Assembly (NCBI GenBank): GCA_022844405.1
Contig: JALHLV010000008.1
Location: 62,001-126,000, forward strand
Source of the DNA: Sphingomonadales bacterium
GTDB lineage: Bacteria; Pseudomonadota; Alphaproteobacteria; SMXS01
Length of the DNA stretch: 64,000 nt
Reading direction: 5' to 3'
Shown here piece by piece: positions 61,560-64,000 of this stretch. Position numbers and translations under genes: made by a program. The notes beneath the pieces are model-generated. The model searched no databases. It had not been told where the DNA came from and saw nothing but the letters and a program-made list of their open reading frames with translations. The number at the start of each line of letters is the position of its first letter. The stretch's first letter is position 1.

Positions 61560-62966
61560 ATGGCTGAGGGCAGGTGGCGGGTCAAACCGATCGAGCATCT
61601 GGGCGACCGCGGCGGTGAGAGCGGCCTGAAGCGGAGCCTGGGTCCCGTTCACCTGACGCTGATCGGCGTCGGCTCCATCGTCGGCACCGGCATCTTCGTG
61701 TTGACCGGCATCGGCGCCGAGCGGGCCGGACCGGGACTGATCCTGGCCTTCGTCATTGCCGGCTTCGTCTGCGCCATGGCGGCGCTGGCGTTCGCCGAGC
61801 TGGCGTCGATGATCCCGGTGGCGGGCAGCGCCTATACCTACACCTACGCGACCCTTGGCGAACTGGCGGCCTGGATTGTCGGCTGGTGCCTGATCCTGGA
61901 ATACGCCATCGCGGCGAGCGCCGTCGCCGTCGGCTGGTCGGGCTATGTGACCGGCTGGATGACCGACGCCGGCTGGCACATGCCGTTGGTGCTGACCAGC
62001 GGCTGGTTCGACGGCGGCATCGTCAACCTGCCGGCCATGCTGATCGCCGGCGTCGTCACCCTGCTGCTGGTGGTCGGCACCCGCGAGAGCGCGGCGGTCA
62101 ACGCGGTGCTGGTCGTCATCAAGCTGGCGGCGCTGACCCTGTTCGTGGTGTTCGCCGCGCCCCACGTGGAAGCGCGCAACTACCAGCCTTTCCTGCCCCA
62201 TGGGTTCGGCGGCGTGCTGTCGGCGGCCAGCCTGATCTTCTTCGCCTATCTGGGGTTCGACGCGATCTCGACGGCCGGCGAGGAAACGCGCAACCCGAGC
62301 CGCGACCTGCCGCTGGGCATCATCGGCTCGCTGCTGGTGTGCACCGTCATCTACATGATCGTGGCCGCGGTCTCGGTCGGCGCGCTGCCGTTCGAGAAGG
62401 TCATGCACAGCGACGAGCCGCTGGCCTTCCTGGTGCGGTCGCTGGGCAACAACACGGCCGGCGACCTGATCGCCGCGGGCGCCATCATCACCCTGCCGAC
62501 GGTGATCATGGTGATGATCTACGGCCAGACGCGCATCTTCTTCGCCATGGCGCGGGACGGGCTGCTGCCGCCGGTGTTCGCGCGGGTCCACGGCAAGCGC
62601 GGCACGCCGCATGTGGTGACGCTGGCGACCGGCGCGGTGATCACGCTGCTGGCGGGCGCCTTCCCCATCGAGGACATCACCGAGCTGTCGAACGCCGGCA
62701 CGCTGCTCGCCTTCATCGTGGTGTCGATGGCGGTGATCATCCTGCGCGGTACCCAGCCCGATCGTCCGCGGCCCTTCCGGTGCCCGGCGCCGCTGCTGGT
62801 CTGCGGCTTGGCGATCCTGGGCTGCATGGTGCTGTTCGCCAACCTGGCGGCCGCCACCATCATACGGTTCGGCGTCTGGGTGGTGATCGGTCTGCTGGTC
62901 TATTACCTGTACAGCGGCCGGCGCAGCCCCATGCGCAAGCCGCCGGCCCCGACGATCGCGCCCTGA
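61560..62966 (+). CDS. APC-family amino acid permease
   Basis: 468 residues with about 12 membrane segments. The first helix holds the substrate-binding GVGSIVGTGIFVLTGIGA, the classical unwound GSG/GTG stretch of APC transporters. FAYLGFDAISTAGEETRNPSRDLPLGI is the helix-6 region typical of cationic amino-acid transporter-like bacterial permeases. It imports an amino acid or related amine, or exchanges them. ATG 61560 follows AGGGGAG at good distance; the frame opens 11 codons further up without support. Confidence 0.92.
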   Translation: MAEGRWRVKPIEHLGDRGGESGLKRSLGPVHLTLIGVGSIVGTGIFVLTGIGAERAGPGLILAFVIAGFVCAMAALAFAELASMIPVAGSAYTYTYATLGELAAWIVGWCLILEYAIAASAVAVGWSGYVTGWMTDAGWHMPLVLTSGWFDGGIVNLPAMLIAGVVTLLLVVGTRESAAVNAVLVVIKLAALTLFVVFAAPHVEARNYQPFLPHGFGGVLSAASLIFFAYLGFDAISTAGEETRNPSRDLPLGIIGSLLVCTVIYMIVAAVSVGALPFEKVMHSDEPLAFLVRSLGNNTAGDLIAAGAIITLPTVIMVMIYGQTRIFFAMARDGLLPPVFARVHGKRGTPHVVTLATGAVITLLAGAFPIEDITELSNAGTLLAFIVVSMAVIILRGTQPDRPRPFRCPAPLLVCGLAILGCMVLFANLAAATIIRFGVWVVIGLLVYYLYSGRRSPMRKPPAPTIAP

Positions 62967-62972
62967 TGACGC

Positions 62973-64000
62973 TTACGTCCTGATGTCGCGGTCGCGGGTC
63001 TCGGGCAGGAAGAACAGCACCACCAGGAAGCCGACGATCACCACGGCGGTCATGTACCAGAGCCCGGCATAGACGTCGCCGGTCGAGACGATGATGAACT
63101 GGGACACGAACGGCAGCAGGCCGCCGAACCAGCCGGTGCCGAAATGGTACGGCACCGACAGCGAGGTGTAGCGCACCTTGGCGGGGAACAGTTCGGTCAG
63201 GATCGCCGCCACCGGACCATAGGCGATGGCCGACAGGAAGATCAGCGCCAGCACGATGCCGATCACCAGCGGATAGTTGGTCCGCGCCTGATCCGCGGTC
63301 TGCGGATAGCCCACGGCGGTGATCGCGACCAGCAAGGCCTGCTCGTCGAAGCCCTCGATGTTGACGCCGCCGAAGCTGACGACGACCTCCTTGCCCGGTT
63401 CGCCCGCCACCCGCTCGTAGCTGATGCCGCGCTTGGCCAGGAACGCCATGGCGCGGGCGCATTCGGCGGTCTGCTTCTCGGCGAAGGCACTGTAGGGGCA
63501 ATCGGTCGAGGCGACGGTGACCGGCGCCAGTTTCATGGCCTCGGACATGGCCGGGTTGGCGGCGCCGGCGAGGGCGTGGAACAGCGGGAACACCAGCAGC
63601 ACGGCCAGGCCGTAGCCGGCGAGCAGCACCTTCTTGCGGCCGACCTTGTCGGATACCCAGCCCATCAGGATCATCAGCGGCATGCCGAGGGCGACGGAGG
63701 CCGCCATGATCATCTCGGCATGGCTGGCGTCGAGCCGCATGGTATCGCGCAGGAAATACAGCACCGAGAACTGGGCGGTGTACCAGATCACCGTGTGGCC
63801 GGCGGCGACGCCGAACAGGGCGATCAGCACCAGGCGCGCCTGCGGCCACGACGAGAACGCGTCCTTCAGCGGATTCTTGGAGGTCTTGCCCTGCGCCTTC
63901 ATCTCGGCGTAGACCGGGCTTTCGGACAGCTTCAGGCGGATGTAGAGCGAGATGCCCAGGATCACCAGCGAGAACGCGAAGGGAATCCGCCAGCCCCAGT
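62973..64000 (-). CDS. MFS transporter, MHS (metabolite:H+ symporter) family, cut by window edge
   Basis: The visible C-terminal ~341 residues; the frame stays open to the window edge (WGWRIPFAFSLVILGISLYIRLKLSESP). That stretch is the conserved helix-6/loop sequence of MHS carriers for proline/betaine, shikimate or dicarboxylates. GWVSDKVGRKKVLLAGYG is the MFS loop signature. The loop before helix 9 holds an insertion of about 75 residues with two cysteines (TDCPYSAF, AECARAM). The substrate is unknown. Confidence 0.9.
   Translation of the reverse strand, partial: WGWRIPFAFSLVILGISLYIRLKLSESPVYAEMKAQGKTSKNPLKDAFSSWPQARLVLIALFGVAAGHTVIWYTAQFSVLYFLRDTMRLDASHAEMIMAASVALGMPLMILMGWVSDKVGRKKVLLAGYGLAVLLVFPLFHALAGAANPAMSEAMKLAPVTVASTDCPYSAFAEKQTAECARAMAFLAKRGISYERVAGEPGKEVVVSFGGVNIEGFDEQALLVAITAVGYPQTADQARTNYPLVIGIVLALIFLSAIAYGPVAAILTELFPAKVRYTSLSVPYHFGTGWFGGLLPFVSQFIIVSTGDVYAGLWYMTAVVIVGFLVVLFFLPETRDRDIRT

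Overview
This 64 kb window is GC-rich chromosomal DNA with dense, mostly bacterial-operon gene order. It looks alphaproteobacterial, perhaps Rhodospirillales or Sphingomonadales. The reasons are the coding bias, the ornithine decarboxylase/homospermidine synthase polyamine genes, CbpA/CbpM, xanthine-dehydrogenase-type hydroxylases, and intergenic palindromes of the kinds common in that class. I cannot name the genus. No rRNA, tRNA or CRISPR array was seen. Both window edges cut a gene: an acyl-CoA ligase on the left and an MFS transporter on the right.

Layout. 0-9 kb: glycosyltransferase plus flippase-like membrane protein, an OmpR-type response regulator, and a very large soluble hybrid histidine kinase with eight PAS domains. 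8.4-16 kb: oxidative metabolism (sulfotransferase, SDR, Baeyer-Villiger monooxygenase, SnoaL-like protein) and a four-gene molybdenum hydroxylase operon ending in a MoaD-like gene. 16.9-19.7 kb: a lower-GC island of polymorphic-toxin debris (Imm52-like immunity gene, a JAMM-like toxin tail and its presumed immunity gene). It is divided up by copies of one REP sequence, and the REP-associated transposase (RAYT) sits at its right end. 19.7-22.2 kb: methyltransferase and a cyanophycin-synthetase-like ATP-grasp protein whose Mur-ligase half is degenerate. 23-27 kb: polyamine genes (ornithine decarboxylase with a structured leader, GNAT, homospermidine synthase), then a DUF3800 gene.

27.7-33 kb: CbpM/CbpA chaperone pair and a ydbH-ynbE-ydbL-type operon for envelope lipid transport. 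33-40 kb: a compact set of peptide-modification genes (transglutaminase-DUF2126 amidoligase, circularly permuted ATP-grasp fused to alpha-E, and a second transglutaminase), followed by hemerythrin and MpaB-like genes. 41.5-47.5 kb: tautomerase, thiolase, P450, epoxide-hydrolase-like and alcohol dehydrogenase genes. 47.6-51 kb: copper P-type ATPase behind a CsoR-like palindrome, and a CynX-type MFS exporter. 51-56 kb: orphan Phd antitoxin and a fadJ-fadI beta-oxidation pair. 55.5-58 kb: ergothioneine genes egtB-egtD. 58-64 kb: periplasmic Cu/Zn SOD, membrane proteins of unknown role, an APC amino-acid permease and an MHS-type MFS transporter.

The items most worth following up are: the ornithine decarboxylase leader (upstream ORF plus a hairpin that would cover the ribosome binding site); the REP/RAYT-bounded immunity cassettes, where the repeat supplies the stop codons of neighbouring genes; the cyanophycin-synthetase-like protein with a dead Mur ligase half paired with a methyltransferase; and the amidoligase/ATP-grasp/transglutaminase set, whose product is unknown.
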